This document shows, in pieces, positions 16,706 to 25,446 of a DNA stretch of 59,767 nucleotides (positions are counted from its first letter, which is position 1; each line of letters begins with the position of its first letter). The DNA lies in assembly GCF_041677825.1 (NCBI RefSeq), contig NZ_JBAYPG010000022.1, positions 1-59,767 on the forward strand, given 5' to 3'. The translations under genes and the position numbers were made by a program. Under the pieces are notes generated by a model. That model had not been told where the DNA came from. It did no database searches and saw nothing but the letters and a program-made list of their open reading frames with translations. Source of the stretch: Castellaniella sp041677825 (lineage in GTDB: Bacteria > Pseudomonadota > Gammaproteobacteria > Burkholderiales > Burkholderiaceae_B).

Positions 16706-19383
16706 CCCGCCACGATCACCCGGTTGCGCCCGTCCCGCTTGGCCTGGTAGAGCGCGTCATCGGCGCGCCGGATCAGGTCCTCTACCCCCACCAGATGACC
16801 TGGCACCTGCTGGGCCACCCCGATGCTGATCGTCAGGCGCCCCATCACACCCAGCGGATGCACGATGCCCAGATCCTGGATCTTGCGGCGCACGGTGTCG
16901 GCCAGCCGGCCGGCGGCCGCCACATCCAGCCCCGGCACGATGACGGCAAATTCTTCACCGCCATAGCGGGCGGCCAGGTCGGCCGGGCGCTGCAACGCCG
17001 CCTGCAGCACGGCGGCCAGGCGCGACAGGACCTGGTCCCCCGCCTGATGGCCATAGCGGTCGTTGTAGGCCTTGAAATAATCCACGTCCAGCATGAGCAG
17101 ACTGAGCGGCTCGCCCGAACGCCGTGCACGGGCCCATTCCTTGGCGAGCACCTGGTCGAAATGACGCCGGTTCGCCAGGCCCGTCAGCCCATCGGTGAGC
17201 GACAGCGCCTGCAGCCGCGCATTGGCCAGCGTGAGTGCCTCGGTGCGCTCGGCCACCTGCTGCTCGAGCTGGCTGGCATGCGCCTGCATATGCCGGGCCA
17301 TCCGGCTCAGGGCACGCGACAGCGTGGCGATCTCGCGCACCGGGCTGTGTACGGGCTCCGTGCGACCACTCTGATCATGCGCCAGCTGCTCGGCCCAGAC
17401 GCTGAGCTCGCGCAAGGGGCGCGAGAACCACCAGGCCAGCCCGAAGGCCAGCAGCGTGCCCATCAGCCAGAAGCCCATCACCAGCAGACCGATGCGCAAC
17501 AGAATCCCCTCGATTGACTCGGTATAGCGGTCTTCGGGCAGCGCAAGCGCCAGCTGCAGGCGCGGCCCGTTGGGCAGTTCGAGCGAACGCCAGTGCAGCA
17601 GCGTACGCACACCATCCACCCTCATCCAGTACTGACCGGTCGATTCGCGGCTCTCGTGGATCCATTCCATACCCTGACGCACCTCGGGCAGGGGGCTGTG
17701 CACGGCCTGGGTATACATGAAACCATCGCGCATCGGCTGGCCCAGGGCCTGCGGCGACGAGGCCGCCAGCAAGGTACCATCGGGCAGCGTCAGCCAGGCC
17801 AGCCCGGAAAGGGGCGCCATTTCATCGCGCAGCAGCTCGTTGATCTGGGCCAGCGCCACATCGGCCATCAACACCCCGGTCGGTTGCCCCTGCGCATCAC
17901 GCAGTTGCAATGACATGCCGATACCCCAGTCCTCGTAGAGCATGGCCGCATCCTGCAGCGCATACGGATCGGGCAGATTCCAGTGCAGGCCTGGCGTATC
18001 CGCAGCGCTGCGGTAGCGTGCATGCGAGCGCATGTCGACGTAGCGATCGCCCAGCGACTCGAGCGGCCCGTGCCGGTTGGCATCATCCACATGGAACTTG
18101 CGCATCCGGCCATCCAGCCTCATGTCCGACTCGAGAATCCGCAGGCTGGATACGCCCCCCTGCCAGGTACGGCTGGCCGCCCAGAAGCGGCCATCCTCAC
18201 GTGCAAAGCCCAGCAACGTCAGGTGCGGCTGGGCACGCAGCTGCAACATGAAGCTGTCCAGCATCGCTGCGGGATCGCGTGCCTGGATCAGGCGCCCGTG
18301 CCACTGCCCCTGATTGAAGGTCAGCACACTGCCCGGAATCCCGAAAGCCGATGCCAGACGCCCGCGAATGAGGCCGCCCAACTCGGTGACCTGCTGTTCT
18401 TCGAGTATCCGTACGGCACGGATCGAGGCACCATAGACCCACCAGCCGGTAAGCCCGGCGATGATGGGCAGCGGCACCAGCACGGCCAGCAGAATGAACG
18501 TGCGCAGCGAGGTCAGCCCATCGCGCGGCAGGCGACGCAGCCGCTTGTGCAGGGTGCCGCTGTGCCGCCACCACAGCGCCAGCACCGCAAGCGCCAGCAG
18601 CAGGCCCAGCACCCGGATCAAGCCCGCCCATGCGGCCGGGTAGGCCGCCAGCGTGCGGCTGGGCACGGCACGCAGCCACCAGACCTGATCAGGCAGTTCG
18701 AGGCGCGTCTCGCTGCGGTGGTTCACGGGCAATTCGACGGGCCCGTGCAGCAGATGCTCCACCCCATCGGCATCTTCCTGGCGGATCTGCAGTTCGAACG
18801 GCACATCGTCGCCCGCCAGCCCCTGGCGCTGCAGCATCCCGTGCCAGTCCAGCGACAGCACCACATGCCCGCGATACCGGTCCTTGTCATCCTGGCGATA
18901 AAAGGGGCTGCGCAGCAATACCCCCGGACGCCCGGTCTGCAGCAGACGCGGCACCGGATCGAGTATGGTGCCGCGACGTGCCAGCATGCGCTGGATACCG
19001 CCCATGTATTCCGGATGCCGGCCATAGTCCAGGTCCACGATGCCTTCATTGCCGGCGGGCGGCGCCACGCGGCGCAGGCTCAGGCCGTCTATCCAGGACT
19101 GGCTGATCAGTTCGGGGTGCTGGCGGTGCAGCTCGGCTGTCCAGAGGTCGAAGGGCTGGATTTCATCCCCTTCGGCCACGGCCAGGGCTTCGGCCAGCCG
19201 CTCGTTGATCTCGACCAGGCTCAGCAGATACGCCTCCAGATTTCGTGTACCCGCCTCGAGCCGCTGCTGCACCTGCTGCGTCGCCTGCGCGGCATGGCGC
19301 ACCCGATCGATTCGTTCTATCGCCAGGGTTCCAGCGTATATGGCCAGCAGCAGGAAAAAGAAGAAAAGATGCTTTCTGACCAT
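16696..19383 (-). CDS. Membrane-bound diguanylate cyclase with two periplasmic sensor regions
   Basis: The product is 895 residues. A helix at 4-22 and a second near 260-280 bracket a first periplasmic region containing YRGHVVLSLDW (CHASE-like). A helix near 297-318 and another near 625-650 bracket a second, larger periplasmic region (dCache-like). A HAMP-like segment and a coiled linker (QLEQQVAERTEALTLANARL) follow. The C-terminal GGDEF domain has the active-site motif GGEEF at 808-812 and an intact inhibitory RxxD site (RPAD, 799-802), so c-di-GMP synthesis with product inhibition is likely. The ligands are unknown. It is 18 bp downstream of dgt, possibly co-transcribed. Confidence 0.9.
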   Translation of the reverse strand: MVRKHLFFFFLLLAIYAGTLAIERIDRVRHAAQATQQVQQRLEAGTRNLEAYLLSLVEINERLAEALAVAEGDEIQPFDLWTAELHRQHPELISQSWIDGLSLRRVAPPAGNEGIVDLDYGRHPEYMGGIQRMLARRGTILDPVPRLLQTGRPGVLLRSPFYRQDDKDRYRGHVVLSLDWHGMLQRQGLAGDDVPFELQIRQEDADGVEHLLHGPVELPVNHRSETRLELPDQVWWLRAVPSRTLAAYPAAWAGLIRVLGLLLALAVLALWWRHSGTLHKRLRRLPRDGLTSLRTFILLAVLVPLPIIAGLTGWWVYGASIRAVRILEEQQVTELGGLIRGRLASAFGIPGSVLTFNQGQWHGRLIQARDPAAMLDSFMLQLRAQPHLTLLGFAREDGRFWAASRTWQGGVSSLRILESDMRLDGRMRKFHVDDANRHGPLESLGDRYVDMRSHARYRSAADTPGLHWNLPDPYALQDAAMLYEDWGIGMSLQLRDAQGQPTGVLMADVALAQINELLRDEMAPLSGLAWLTLPDGTLLAASSPQALGQPMRDGFMYTQAVHSPLPEVRQGMEWIHESRESTGQYWMRVDGVRTLLHWRSLELPNGPRLQLALALPEDRYTESIEGILLRIGLLVMGFWLMGTLLAFGLAWWFSRPLRELSVWAEQLAHDQSGRTEPVHSPVREIATLSRALSRMARHMQAHASQLEQQVAERTEALTLANARLQALSLTDGLTGLANRRHFDQVLAKEWARARRSGEPLSLLMLDVDYFKAYNDRYGHQAGDQVLSRLAAVLQAALQRPADLAARYGGEEFAVIVPGLDVAAAGRLADTVRRKIQDLGIVHPLGVMGRLTISIGVAQQVPGHLVGVEDLIRRADDALYQAKRDGRNRVIVAGQA

Positions 19384-19401
19384 GTACGGACCGTAAGGAC
19401 G

Positions 19402-20559
19402 CTAGCCCATGCGGTAAATGGCGTCGTGCTCGCGGATCGCGTAGCGATCCGTCATGCCGGCGATGTAGTCGGCGATCGCACGCGCCTGCTGCACGGGATC
19501 GTCGCGCCGGTACTCGGGCGCGAGCAGACGGGGTTCTGCGAGAAAAGCCGTGAACAGCTCGCGCACGATACGCCGGGCCTTGCCGGTCATGCGCACGACA
19601 CGCCAGTGGCGGTACAGATTGTCGTGCAGGAAGCGCTTGAGCTCGTTGGCCTGCGCGCGCACCGTATCCGAAAAGGCCGCCAGTGGCGGCGCAGCCCGCA
19701 CCGCATCGACCGAGCCCGGCGCCTGCGCGGCCAGCCGCACGGCCGTGCTGTGCGTCAGATCGAGCACGAGCGTATTGATCATGGCCCGGATCACTTCATG
19801 CACCAGGCGGCGGGCCTCGATCTGCGGCCAGCGCTGCAGGACGGCCGCGTGATGGCGGGCGAAGAATTCGACCTCGAGCAGTTGCGGCACGCTGATCAGG
19901 CCCGAACGCAGGCCGTCGTCCACATCGTGATTGTTGTAGGCGATCTCATCGGCCAGGTTGGTCAGCTGGGCCTCGAGCGAGGGCTGGCTGCCATTCAGGA
20001 AACGCTCGCCCACGGCGCCCAGCTGGCGGGCCTGCCGGCGCGAGCAATGCTTGAGTATGCCCTCGCGCGTCTCGAAGCACAGGTTCAGGCCATCGAAGGC
20101 CGCATAGCGCTCTTCGAGCGTATCCACCACCCGCAGGCTCTGCAGATTGTGCTCGAAGCCGCCGGCTGCGGGCGCGAGTTCGCGCAGGCAGGCATTGAGT
20201 TCATCCTGCCCCGCATGGCCAAACGGCGTGTGACCCAGGTCATGCGCCAGCGCGATGGCCTCGATGAGGTCTTCGTGCACCCCCAGATTGCGCGCCAGCG
20301 TGCGCGCGATCTGGGCCACTTCGAGGCTGTGGGTGAGGCGGGTACGAAACAGATCGCCCTCGTGATTGAGAAACACCTGGGTCTTGTATTCAAGCCGCCT
20401 GAAGGCCCCGCAATGCACGATGCGATCGCGATCACGCTGGTACTCGGTGCGCCCTTCGGGCGGCGATTCGGCAAACTGCCGCCCGCGCGTGGCGCGCGGG
20501 TCACAGGCGTAGGGCGCGAGAGCAGGCATGGCAGGTTCGGGGGACGAATGGGTGGACAT
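19402..20559 (-). CDS. dgt: Deoxyguanosinetriphosphate triphosphohydrolase-like protein
   Basis: The product is 385 residues. It is an HD-domain dNTP triphosphohydrolase that splits dNTPs into deoxynucleoside and triphosphate. Metal-binding motifs include RLTHSLEVAQIART and the HD signature AIALAHDLGHTPFGHAG; a downstream Asp lies in NLADEIAYNNHDVDD. The N-terminus has the family's RTEYQRDRDRIVHCGAFRRL stretch. It is placed after aroB in the same direction, the usual aroK-aroB-dgt order of betaproteobacteria. Confidence 0.93.
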   Translation of the reverse strand: MSTHSSPEPAMPALAPYACDPRATRGRQFAESPPEGRTEYQRDRDRIVHCGAFRRLEYKTQVFLNHEGDLFRTRLTHSLEVAQIARTLARNLGVHEDLIEAIALAHDLGHTPFGHAGQDELNACLRELAPAAGGFEHNLQSLRVVDTLEERYAAFDGLNLCFETREGILKHCSRRQARQLGAVGERFLNGSQPSLEAQLTNLADEIAYNNHDVDDGLRSGLISVPQLLEVEFFARHHAAVLQRWPQIEARRLVHEVIRAMINTLVLDLTHSTAVRLAAQAPGSVDAVRAAPPLAAFSDTVRAQANELKRFLHDNLYRHWRVVRMTGKARRIVRELFTAFLAEPRLLAPEYRRDDPVQQARAIADYIAGMTDRYAIREHDAIYRMG

Positions 20560-20629
20560 GCAAGCAGGATATCACCGTCACGGCCGGGAACGGCCCGCCT
20601 GCGGGTTTTCACCGCCTGCACACGCCCCT

Positions 20630-21706
20630 TCAGGCCCCCGATTGCAACAGCAGGGCGGCCACGACGGCGTCCTCGACCTCGTGCACCTGCGCTGCGCCCA
20701 GCCGGGGCAAGAGTACATAATGGATCTTTCCGCCGCGCGATTTCTTGTCGACCCGCATCAGTTCGAGCCAGCGCCCGGCACCCAGGGCAGGCGCCCGGGT
20801 CGGGCAGCCGATGGCCTGCACCAGGGCCTGGATGCGCGCCACTGCCGCCGCATCCAGCCCGCAGACCCGCGCCGAGAGCCCGGCGGCGAGCACCATGCCG
20901 CAACCCACGGCCTCGCCGTGCAGCCACTGCCCGTAGCCCAGCCCGGCCTCGATCGCGTGGCCGAACGTATGGCCGAAATTCAGGTGGGCGCGCACCCCGG
21001 CCTCGCGCTCGTCCTGCGACACCACGGCCGCCTTGATCTCGCAGGACCGGCGGATGGCCTGCGAGATCAAGGCGGCGTCCAGGGCGCGCAGGCCTGTCAC
21101 GTGCGCCTCGCACCAGTCGAAGAACGCCGCGTCGGCGATCATGCCGTGCTTGATCACCTCGGCCAGCCCGGCCGAGACCTCGCGCGCCGGCAGAGTCTGC
21201 AGCACATCGGGGTCGATCACCACGGCCTGGGGCTGGTGGAAGGCACCGATCATGTTCTTGCCGCGCGGATGATTGATCGCCGTCTTGCCGCCCACCGACG
21301 AATCCACCTGCGCCAGCAGCGTGGTCGGCACTTGCACGAAACGCACCCCGCGCTGGTAGCAGGCCGCCGCAAAGCCGGCCAGATCGCCCACCACCCCGCC
21401 ACCCAGGGCCACCAGCACCGTTTTGCGGTCATGGCCCCGCGCGAGCAGCGCATCGAAGACCTGGTTGAGCGAATCCCAGCTCTTGTGTGCTTCGCCATCC
21501 GGCAAGGCGATGGTCACCAGCGGTTTGCCGGCGGCGGCCAGCAGATCGCGCACCCGCTCGCCATACAGGGCATCCACCGTCACATTGGTGACCAGCGCCA
21601 GGCTGGTGGCATCCGCCGGAATGCTGTCGGCCAGGGCGTCCAGGCAGCCACTGCCGATGTGGATGGGATAGTGCCCCCCAGGGGCTTCGACCAGTACGGT
21701 ATGCAT
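20630..21706 (-). CDS. aroB: 3-dehydroquinate synthase
   Basis: The product is 358 residues (E. coli 362). It converts DAHP to 3-dehydroquinate, the second shikimate-pathway step, using NAD+ and a divalent metal. Visible motifs are LGGGVVGDLAGFAA (NAD loop), VPTTLLAQVDSSVGGK, AEVIKHGMI with the metal-ligand Glu, and HLNFGHTFGHAIE with metal-ligand His. The ATG at 21706 has GAGG upstream; the open frame continues into the intergenic repeat but is not coding there. It lies downstream of aroK. Confidence 0.96.
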   Translation of the reverse strand: MHTVLVEAPGGHYPIHIGSGCLDALADSIPADATSLALVTNVTVDALYGERVRDLLAAAGKPLVTIALPDGEAHKSWDSLNQVFDALLARGHDRKTVLVALGGGVVGDLAGFAAACYQRGVRFVQVPTTLLAQVDSSVGGKTAINHPRGKNMIGAFHQPQAVVIDPDVLQTLPAREVSAGLAEVIKHGMIADAAFFDWCEAHVTGLRALDAALISQAIRRSCEIKAAVVSQDEREAGVRAHLNFGHTFGHAIEAGLGYGQWLHGEAVGCGMVLAAGLSARVCGLDAAAVARIQALVQAIGCPTRAPALGAGRWLELMRVDKKSRGGKIHYVLLPRLGAAQVHEVEDAVVAALLLQSGA

Positions 21707-21765
21707 GTCACCTCGATTCAGGGTCAGTCCATTCAATTGCTGCGCGTTCCGGGCCGGCGGGCCAT

Positions 21766-21803
21766 CCCCGGGCTGCAAGCCCACCCCCGGGCTGCAGGCC
21801 CAC
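21766..21803. repeat. 19-bp GC-rich tandem repeat between aroK and aroB
   Basis: Two adjacent 19-bp units, CCCCGGGCTGCA(A/G)GCCCAC (21766-21784 and 21785-21803), are followed by a degenerate third copy. Each unit is itself palindromic around GGGCTGCA-GCCC, so the RNA could form alternative hairpins. It sits in the 130-bp aroK-aroB gap. Confidence 0.7.
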
Positions 21804-21836
21804 CCCCGGGCCGCCGGGCCGCCCATTGACGCCCAC

Positions 21837-22475
21837 TCAGGTCGGCGGGCCGCCCAGCTGGGCCACCAGCCGACGCAGGATCTGGCTCGCAGGCTGCCTG
21901 CCCGTGGCCACCGTGATGTGGGCCACCTCGGCATACAAGGGCTCGCGCTGCTCGAGCAGGGCGACGATGCGCCCCTGCGGGTCTTCGGTCTGCAGCAGCG
22001 GCCGGTTGCGGTCGCGCGCCACGCGCTGGTAGAGCTCATGGGCCTCGGCCTGCAGGTAGATCACACAGGCGCGCGTACGCAGCATCTCGCGGTTCTCGGG
22101 TGCCAGGACGGCCCCCCCTCCGGTGGCCAGTACCAGATCGAACTGGCGCGTGTACTCGTCCAGGATGGCGGTCTCGCGCCGACGAAACCCCGCCTCGCCC
22201 TCGATATCGAAAATGGTGGCCACACGCACCCCGCAGCGCGCCTCGAGGGCCTGGTCGAGGTCCACGAACGGACGCTCGAGGGCCGCTGCCAGCTGCCGGC
22301 CCAGCGTGGTCTTGCCTGCCCCCATCATGCCCACCAGACAGACCGGCTTGCGGCCTTCACCTCCGCCTGCCGGCGCACCTTGTGCAGCGTCGGTGGTGGT
22401 GGCAGGGCCGGCAACCACGGGCTGTAACGCAACGGAACCTGGGACAGAGGAATATCGGGCAGCGGGGTCAGACAT
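21837..22475 (-). CDS. aroK: Shikimate kinase
   Basis: The product is 212 residues; E. coli AroK is 173, and the extra length is an N-terminal low-complexity extension of about 40 residues before the kinase core. The core shows Walker A GMMGAGKTTLGR, the shikimate-binding FVDLD and FRRRE segments, the ATGGGAVL loop and the RDRNRPLL lid. It phosphorylates shikimate with ATP. The start at the ATG at 22475 is the best choice but has no strong ribosome-binding site, so a start inside the extension is possible. Divergent from mrcA across 189 bp. Confidence 0.93.
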   Translation of the reverse strand: MSDPAARYSSVPGSVALQPVVAGPATTTDAAQGAPAGGGEGRKPVCLVGMMGAGKTTLGRQLAAALERPFVDLDQALEARCGVRVATIFDIEGEAGFRRRETAILDEYTRQFDLVLATGGGAVLAPENREMLRTRACVIYLQAEAHELYQRVARDRNRPLLQTEDPQGRIVALLEQREPLYAEVAHITVATGRQPASQILRRLVAQLGGPPT

Positions 22476-22538
22476 GACAATCCGGCTTGGTTTGCAAGGT
22501 GATCGTGACCCGCCGTCCCGGCGGAATCCGGATCGAAT

Positions 22539-22554
22539 CACGTAAAATAACGTG
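22539..22554. promoter_or_regulatory. Inverted repeat in the aroK-mrcA divergent region
   Basis: CACGT, six bases (aaaata), ACGTG: a perfect 5-bp inverted repeat in an A/T-rich patch of an otherwise GC-rich region. It could be an operator or part of the aroK promoter region. No regulator is assigned. Confidence 0.35.
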
Positions 22555-22650
22555 TATTATCGCATCAGCCTGTCCCTGGCCCATCGGGGTCCTGAAATAC
22601 ACGTTTACATCCCTACTCGCCTGCTTGCACGTCCGGTTCTGGCCAGCGCT

Positions 22651-22656
22651 TACAAT
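22651..22656 (+). promoter_or_regulatory. Candidate -10 element of mrcA close to the start codon
   Basis: TACAAT ends eight bases before the mrcA ATG at 22665, with TTGCAC 20 bp upstream (a long spacer). No Shine-Dalgarno sequence lies between. If used, the transcript would start at or next to the ATG, making the mRNA leaderless. Confidence 0.35.
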
Positions 22657-22664
22657 CGCCTCTG

Positions 22665-25133
22665 ATGACCTCCACCCGCACCCAATCCGCAAATCAGTCA
22701 GCCGGGTCATCCTGGCTGACCCGGCTGATCGTCAAGACCATCGCGGTTCTGGCGGGTCTGGGGCTGTGCGCGGCCTTGCTGCTGGGCATGGCCCTGGCAC
22801 TGGCCTGGCCCAACCTGCCCGACCTGGGCGCCATGATCGACTACCGGCCCCGTGTGCCGTTGCGCATCTACACGGCCGACAAGGTGCTGATCGGCGAGTT
22901 CGGCGAAGAACGGCGCAACGTGCTGCGCTTCAACGAAATCCCCGATGTCATGAAGTCGGCGGTGCTGGCCGCCGAAGACGACCGCTTCTACCAGCACGCC
23001 GGCATCGACTGGCTGGGCGTGCTGCGCGCCGCCCTGGCCAATACCATGCACATGTCCAAGACCCAGGGGGCCAGCACCATCACCATGCAGGTGGCGCGCA
23101 ACTTCTACCTGTCGTCCGAAAAAACCTATACGCGCAAGTTCTACGAACTGCTGCTCACCTTCAAGATCGAGGCCACGCTCACCAAGAACGAGATCCTCGA
23201 TCTGTACATGAACCAGATCTTCCTGGGGCACCGGGCCTACGGCTTCGCGGCTGCCAGCCGCACCTATTTCGGCAAGCCGCTGGCCGAGATCACCGCGGCC
23301 GAAGCCGCCATGCTCGCCGGCATCCCCAAGGCGCCCTCGCGCTACAACCCGATCGCCAACTTCCAGCGCGCCAAGGCGCGCCAGATGTACGTGCTGGGCC
23401 GCATGCGCCAGCTGGGCTACCTGACCGAAGCCGAATACCGGCAGGCGGCCGACCAGGCCATCGTCATCAAGTCGGCCGCCGGCACCCCCACCGGGCGCTA
23501 CGCCGTGCACGCCGACTACCCGGCCGAACTGGCCCGCCAGCTGCTCTACGGGGTCTATCAAGACGACATCTACTCACGCGGCCTGAACGTCTACACCACC
23601 ATCAACGCCAAAGACCAGGAAGCCGCCTACCAGGCCCTGCGCGCCGGCGTGCTCGACTACACCCGGCGCGCACCGTACACCGGCCCCGAAGAAACCATCG
23701 ACCTGCCACCGGGCATCGAGAAAGACCCCGAAGCCTTCAACGATCTGCTCGACGAAGCGCAAGAGCGCCACCCCGACAACGGTGACCTGCTCACCGGCAT
23801 CGTACTCTCGGCCAGCCCCACCGAAGTGCGGGTGGCCCGCAGCGCCGATCAAGTCATCACCATCAACGACAAGCAGGCCCTGCGCGTGGTGGCCCGCGGC
23901 CTGGTGGCCAACGCCAAAGACAATGTGCGCATCGAGCGCGGCGCCATCGTCTACGTGCACCAGAACGGCGACACCTGGGAACTCATCAACAAGCCAGCCA
24001 TCCAGGCGGCCCTGGTCGGCATCAGCGCCCAGGACGGCGCGATCCAGGCCATGATCGGCGGTTTCCATTTCGACGAAGGCAAGTTCAACCGCGTCACCCA
24101 GGCCTGGCGCCAGCCGGGCTCGTCGTTCAAACCCTTCATCTACGCGGCGGCACTCGAGCGCGGCCTCACGCCGGCCACCCAGATTTCCGACGAGCCCTTC
24201 TCGCTGACCGCCGAGCAGACCGGCTCCAAGCCCTGGAACCCGAAGAACTACGGGCGCAGCTACGAACCCATGCTGACCATGCGCCAGGGCCTGTACAAGT
24301 CCAAGAACATGGTGTCCATCCGCATCATGCAGGCCATAGGCCCGCAGTACGTGCAGGATTACGTCACGCGCTTCGGCTTCGATCGCGAACGCCAACCGGC
24401 CGTGTTGCCGCTGGCCCTGGGCGCCGGCAGCGTCACCCCGCTGCAGCTGGCCGGCGGCTTTGCGGTGTTCGCCAACGGCGGCTACCGGGTGCCGCCGTAC
24501 CTGATCGATACGGTCACCGACAGCGAAGGCAAGGTCATCATGCGCGCCCATCCCACCGTGGCCGGCGATGCCCTGGCGCGCGTGATCGACCCGCGCACCG
24601 CCTACGTCATGGCCGACATGCTGCGCGGCGTGGCCACGTCGGGCACCGGCGCGCGGGCGCGCCGCGAACTCCAGCGCGTCGACCTCGGGGGCAAGACCGG
24701 CACCACCAATGACTCGCAAGATGCCTGGTTCGCCGGCTTCACCCCCAAAGAGGTGGCCGTGGCCTGGATGGGCTTCGACCAGCCCCGTTCCATGGGCCAG
24801 GGCGAAACCGGTGGCGGCGCCGCACTGCCCATGTGGATCGACTACATGCGGGTCGCCCTGCAGGGCCAGCCCGAGATCCAGCCCGGCCCGCTGCCCAGCG
24901 GCCTGGCGCGCATCGATGGCGACTTCTACTTCTCCGAATACCCGCCCGGCATCGCCATCGCCCGGGTCGGCCTGCCCCAGCCGGGCGACACCTACCCCGC
25001 AGCCAACAGCCTGGACGGGCAGGAAATGGACGACATCAACCGGCTGCTCAACCAGTTGCAGACCCAGGTCCTGCCCAGCGACGCCACCCCATACGAAGCC
25101 GCGCAGCCACAGCCCGTGCGGGTTCCCTTTTAA
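22665..25133 (+). CDS. mrcA: Penicillin-binding protein 1A (bifunctional murein polymerase)
   Basis: The product is 822 residues. A membrane anchor lies near 20-45. The glycosyltransferase domain (GT51, about 60-235) has the catalytic AAEDDRFYQHAGID motif with Glu near 104 and GASTITMQVARNFYL. An OB-like insertion follows. The transpeptidase domain has the active-site SxxK at 486-489 (SSFK), an SKN motif and KTGT at 677-680. It polymerises and crosslinks peptidoglycan at the outer face of the inner membrane. It is followed after 12 bp by lptM and lysA. Confidence 0.96.
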   Translation: MTSTRTQSANQSAGSSWLTRLIVKTIAVLAGLGLCAALLLGMALALAWPNLPDLGAMIDYRPRVPLRIYTADKVLIGEFGEERRNVLRFNEIPDVMKSAVLAAEDDRFYQHAGIDWLGVLRAALANTMHMSKTQGASTITMQVARNFYLSSEKTYTRKFYELLLTFKIEATLTKNEILDLYMNQIFLGHRAYGFAAASRTYFGKPLAEITAAEAAMLAGIPKAPSRYNPIANFQRAKARQMYVLGRMRQLGYLTEAEYRQAADQAIVIKSAAGTPTGRYAVHADYPAELARQLLYGVYQDDIYSRGLNVYTTINAKDQEAAYQALRAGVLDYTRRAPYTGPEETIDLPPGIEKDPEAFNDLLDEAQERHPDNGDLLTGIVLSASPTEVRVARSADQVITINDKQALRVVARGLVANAKDNVRIERGAIVYVHQNGDTWELINKPAIQAALVGISAQDGAIQAMIGGFHFDEGKFNRVTQAWRQPGSSFKPFIYAAALERGLTPATQISDEPFSLTAEQTGSKPWNPKNYGRSYEPMLTMRQGLYKSKNMVSIRIMQAIGPQYVQDYVTRFGFDRERQPAVLPLALGAGSVTPLQLAGGFAVFANGGYRVPPYLIDTVTDSEGKVIMRAHPTVAGDALARVIDPRTAYVMADMLRGVATSGTGARARRELQRVDLGGKTGTTNDSQDAWFAGFTPKEVAVAWMGFDQPRSMGQGETGGGAALPMWIDYMRVALQGQPEIQPGPLPSGLARIDGDFYFSEYPPGIAIARVGLPQPGDTYPAANSLDGQEMDDINRLLNQLQTQVLPSDATPYEAAQPQPVRVPF

Positions 25134-25145
25134 GGACGGTATCCC

Positions 25146-25436
25146 ATGCCAGCCCACCCCGCCGAAGCACGCAGCAAAAACACCACCCACGGCACACCTG
25201 GCATGCATGCCCCATGCGCGCCGGCAGGCCATCCGGCCCAGGGCGTCGTACCCGCAATCCGCGCCCGCCGGCTGCGCATCACCGGCAGCCTGGCGCTGGC
25301 CAGCCTGCTGCTGGCCGGCTGCGGCATGAAAGGCCCGCTGTACATGCCCGAGCCGCCGCCACCGGCCGATGAGCAACTGGCCCTGCCCCCGGACGTGCCA
25401 CTGGGCAGCAACCCCACCCAGCAACCACTGCCCTGA
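25146..25436 (+). CDS. lptM: LPS translocon maturation chaperone LptM-type lipoprotein
   Basis: The product is 96 residues. It carries a late signal peptide (LRITGSLALASLLLAGC) with lipobox LLAG-C, followed directly by GMKGPLYMPEPPPP, the short conserved LptM (YifL) signature. LptM assists oxidative folding of LptD in the outer membrane. The first 40 residues are unusually long before the signal sequence, so the real start may be an internal Met/Val; the ATG at 25146 has AAGGA upstream. It lies 10 bp before lysA, as in many betaproteobacteria. Confidence 0.82.
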   Translation: MPAHPAEARSKNTTHGTPGMHAPCAPAGHPAQGVVPAIRARRLRITGSLALASLLLAGCGMKGPLYMPEPPPPADEQLALPPDVPLGSNPTQQPLP

Positions 25437-25446
25437 GGCCACATCG

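Noticed and set aside
17983..21036. Plus-strand open frame of about 1000 codons antisense to the diguanylate cyclase and dgt
   Set aside because: High-GC genes leave long antisense frames open. Its translation is rich in His, Arg and Gln without any family pattern, while the opposite strand encodes clear proteins.
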